From the NCBI GenBank assembly GCA_023248785.1, contig JAHFDX010000202.1:1-6833 (forward strand): a DNA stretch of 6,833 bases, read 5' to 3'. A program made the translations under genes and the position numbers. A model generated the notes under the pieces. That model did not search any database, was not told where the DNA came from, and saw only the letters and a program-made list of their open reading frames with translations. The DNA comes from Myxococcales bacterium (GTDB lineage Bacteria > Myxococcota_A > Polyangia > Polyangiales > Polyangiaceae). This document shows, piece after piece, positions 5,564 through 6,833 of the stretch (within the stretch, counting starts at the first letter, position 1; each line of letters opens with the position of its first letter).

Positions 5564-6586
5564 CTACCCATGCCATCGAAAGAGCCGAAGACTCAAGGCA
5601 AACGACGCGAGCACCCATGCGCCCATCACAAGGAACTCTAGGCCAAAGGCCTGACCACCTTCTGCGCCGTAGAGAAGGACTGCACGCAGGAGACGAACCA
5701 TTTGCGTGCTCGGCAAGTACTCTCCGATTCGTGCGAGTACGCGCGGCAATGCGTCCAGGGGAAAAAAGATCTCGGACAAGAAAACGAGCGGGAGGTTCAC
5801 TGCGCTAATGAGATCGACGACCAAATCGTCGGTCTTGATGAGACACGCCAGCACGAACCCAATTCCCATGAATGCAAGCAAGCCCGTTGTCACGGTTGCC
5901 AATACAAAAAATACCGCTGGAAGAGAAAACGGCACGCCAAATGCGAGGTACGCGGTCACAAAGAGCAACGCCACTTGCGCGAGGACAAGAACGGATCGCG
6001 CGGCGATTTGCGCGGCGATGAAACTCATCTTCGAAATGGGTGTGGTCGCGAGTTTCTTCAGGAATCGGTTCTGGCGAAAGAGAACCATCGTGTGACCCGT
6101 CGCAAAAAGACCGGATAGCATCACCGAAAATGTAACTATGCCTGGAAACAAATAATGTACGTATCCCCATCGTGGGGCCAAAACCACGGAAACGGTGGAC
6201 GACGGAAGCGCTTGCGAAAGACCTTGGCCAAACAGTCGGTCGCGCGCGGTGACCACAATGCGCGTTGGCTCGTTGGACTTCGTCGGATACACGATGGCGC
6301 TGACCATACGAGCACGCAGCTTTCCCAGTGCTTCAGCCTCGGAGGGGAGCGTTTCCACGAGTATGCCTTCGCGAAGCGATGGATCGATGAGCGATTGCGC
6401 CACCTTCCCCTCTCCCCGCTCTCCGACGACCACAACCGTTTTTGTTTCGAACGGATGCCCTTGTTGAAACACAAGGCCAACGACAAGCAGAAGGGCGACC
6501 GGAAATAGTAGGACGAACGACGCCGAGCTCCGACTCCGAAGCACGTCATAGAGGCGAAGCTTGAGAAGCTGAATGAAGGCGCTCAC
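5564..6586 (-). CDS. ABC-2 type transporter permease
   Basis: The 340-residue membrane protein has the ABC-2 layout. There is one N-terminal membrane segment (about residues 22-42), a soluble extracytoplasmic-type domain (about 45-140), and then about five hydrophobic segments (near 146-170, 190-216, 222-250, 257-277 and 313-334). The segment FLKKLATTPISKMSFI after the second membrane span and LSEIFFPLDALPRVL...LPSTQMVRLLRAVL near the end are typical of ABC-2 exporters of the drug/lipid/polyketide type. It starts with GTG in a GTGA overlap with the stop of the ATPase gene, so the two are one transcript and one transporter. It faces the biosynthetic operon tail to tail. It could export that operon's product, but opposite orientation makes the link an inference. 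Confidence 0.9.
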   Translation of the reverse strand: MSAFIQLLKLRLYDVLRSRSSASFVLLFPVALLLVVGLVFQQGHPFETKTVVVVGERGEGKVAQSLIDPSLREGILVETLPSEAEALGKLRARMVSAIVYPTKSNEPTRIVVTARDRLFGQGLSQALPSSTVSVVLAPRWGYVHYLFPGIVTFSVMLSGLFATGHTMVLFRQNRFLKKLATTPISKMSFIAAQIAARSVLVLAQVALLFVTAYLAFGVPFSLPAVFFVLATVTTGLLAFMGIGFVLACLIKTDDLVVDLISAVNLPLVFLSEIFFPLDALPRVLARIGEYLPSTQMVRLLRAVLLYGAEGGQAFGLEFLVMGAWVLASFALSLRLFRWHG

Positions 6587-6833
6587 GACTCGTTCTTCTC
6601 TAACTCACCGTCTCGCATGCGAACGGAACAATAGTAAAAGAACGCGTCTTCCATCTCCGCTCCCGTGCGCGCGCGTTCTGGCACGGATGCAATGAGTTCG
6701 TCTCGACTTCCTGTAGCGCGCACTCGTCCATCGACAAGAAAGATGAGTGAGTCACAAATGGCATCGGCCTCGCGCAAATCATGCGTCGTCAAGACCACAG
6801 TTTGTTTCTTCGCGACTTGCTTCAACAATGCGC
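6583..6833 (-). CDS. ABC transporter ATP-binding protein, C-terminal part (partial, 5' end outside window)
   Basis: The frame is open to the right edge and ends at TGA 6585-6583, giving about 83 residues. It contains the H-loop region VVLTTHDLREADAICDSLIFL, where His follows TT after the Walker B strand that lies outside the window. Next come VDGRVRATGSRDEL and an acidic EMEDAFFYY segment, the usual end of ABC-2 type ATPases (DrrA/CcmA-like). Walker A, the signature motif and Walker B are not in view. A TTG at 6828 is only an internal leucine codon, not the start, because the frame continues upstream. It powers the permease encoded immediately after it. The subfamily cannot be set from the fragment. 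Confidence 0.85.
   Translation of the reverse strand, partial: ALLKQVAKKQTVVLTTHDLREADAICDSLIFLVDGRVRATGSRDELIASVPERARTGAEMEDAFFYYCSVRMRDGELEKNES

Noticed and set aside
5702..6118. + strand open frames across the permease gene
   Set aside because: Highly charged low-complexity translations antisense to a clear membrane protein with membrane segments on the - strand.
1..6833. CRISPR arrays, tRNA/rRNA genes, insertion sequences, attachment sites
   Set aside because: No repeat-spacer pattern, RNA gene signature, transposase or terminal inverted repeats were seen; the window is almost entirely coding.

Overview
The window carries most of a compact, single-strand biosynthetic operon on the + strand (1 to about 5498), followed by the end of a convergent ABC-exporter operon on the - strand (5564 to the right edge). 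The base composition looks moderately GC-rich, genes are packed with ATGA/GTGA stop-start overlaps, and GGAG/AGGA ribosome binding sites are clear. This fits a Gram-negative bacterium with a large secondary metabolism, such as a myxobacterium or planctomycete relative, but the sequence alone does not fix the taxon.

Layout: (1) the last 42 residues of an unrecognised protein; (2) a radical SAM enzyme with a SPASM/twitch-type cysteine-rich C-terminus; (3) a FabZ-like hotdog 3-hydroxyacyl-ACP dehydratase; (4) a short ketosynthase-fold protein without the catalytic cysteine (chain-length-factor-like); (5) a full FabF-type ketosynthase with an intact Cys-His-His set; (6) a FabG-type ketoreductase; (7) a nitroreductase-family flavoprotein; (8) an acyl carrier protein with an unusual C-terminal extension. 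A 65-bp intergenic gap with a weak hairpin separates these from an ABC-2 permease and the C-terminal part of its ATPase, read in the opposite direction.

How the genes could work together (inference): ketosynthase plus chain-length-factor-like partner, ketoreductase and dehydratase on a dedicated carrier protein form a minimal type II fatty-acid/polyketide-like elongation set. No enoyl reductase of a standard family, acyltransferase, thioesterase or phosphopantetheinyl transferase is visible. The expected chain would therefore stay unsaturated (polyene, or a precursor for an aromatic or cyclised product) unless the nitroreductase-like flavoenzyme reduces or oxidises it. The radical SAM enzyme would add a radical modification to the chain or to a partner molecule. 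The set resembles the general make-up of aryl-polyene and ladderane-type type II clusters, but combining a SPASM-like radical SAM with a nitroreductase is not one I can match to a characterised pathway. The operon is the best candidate here for an undescribed system. The promoter and probably further genes lie to the left of the window.
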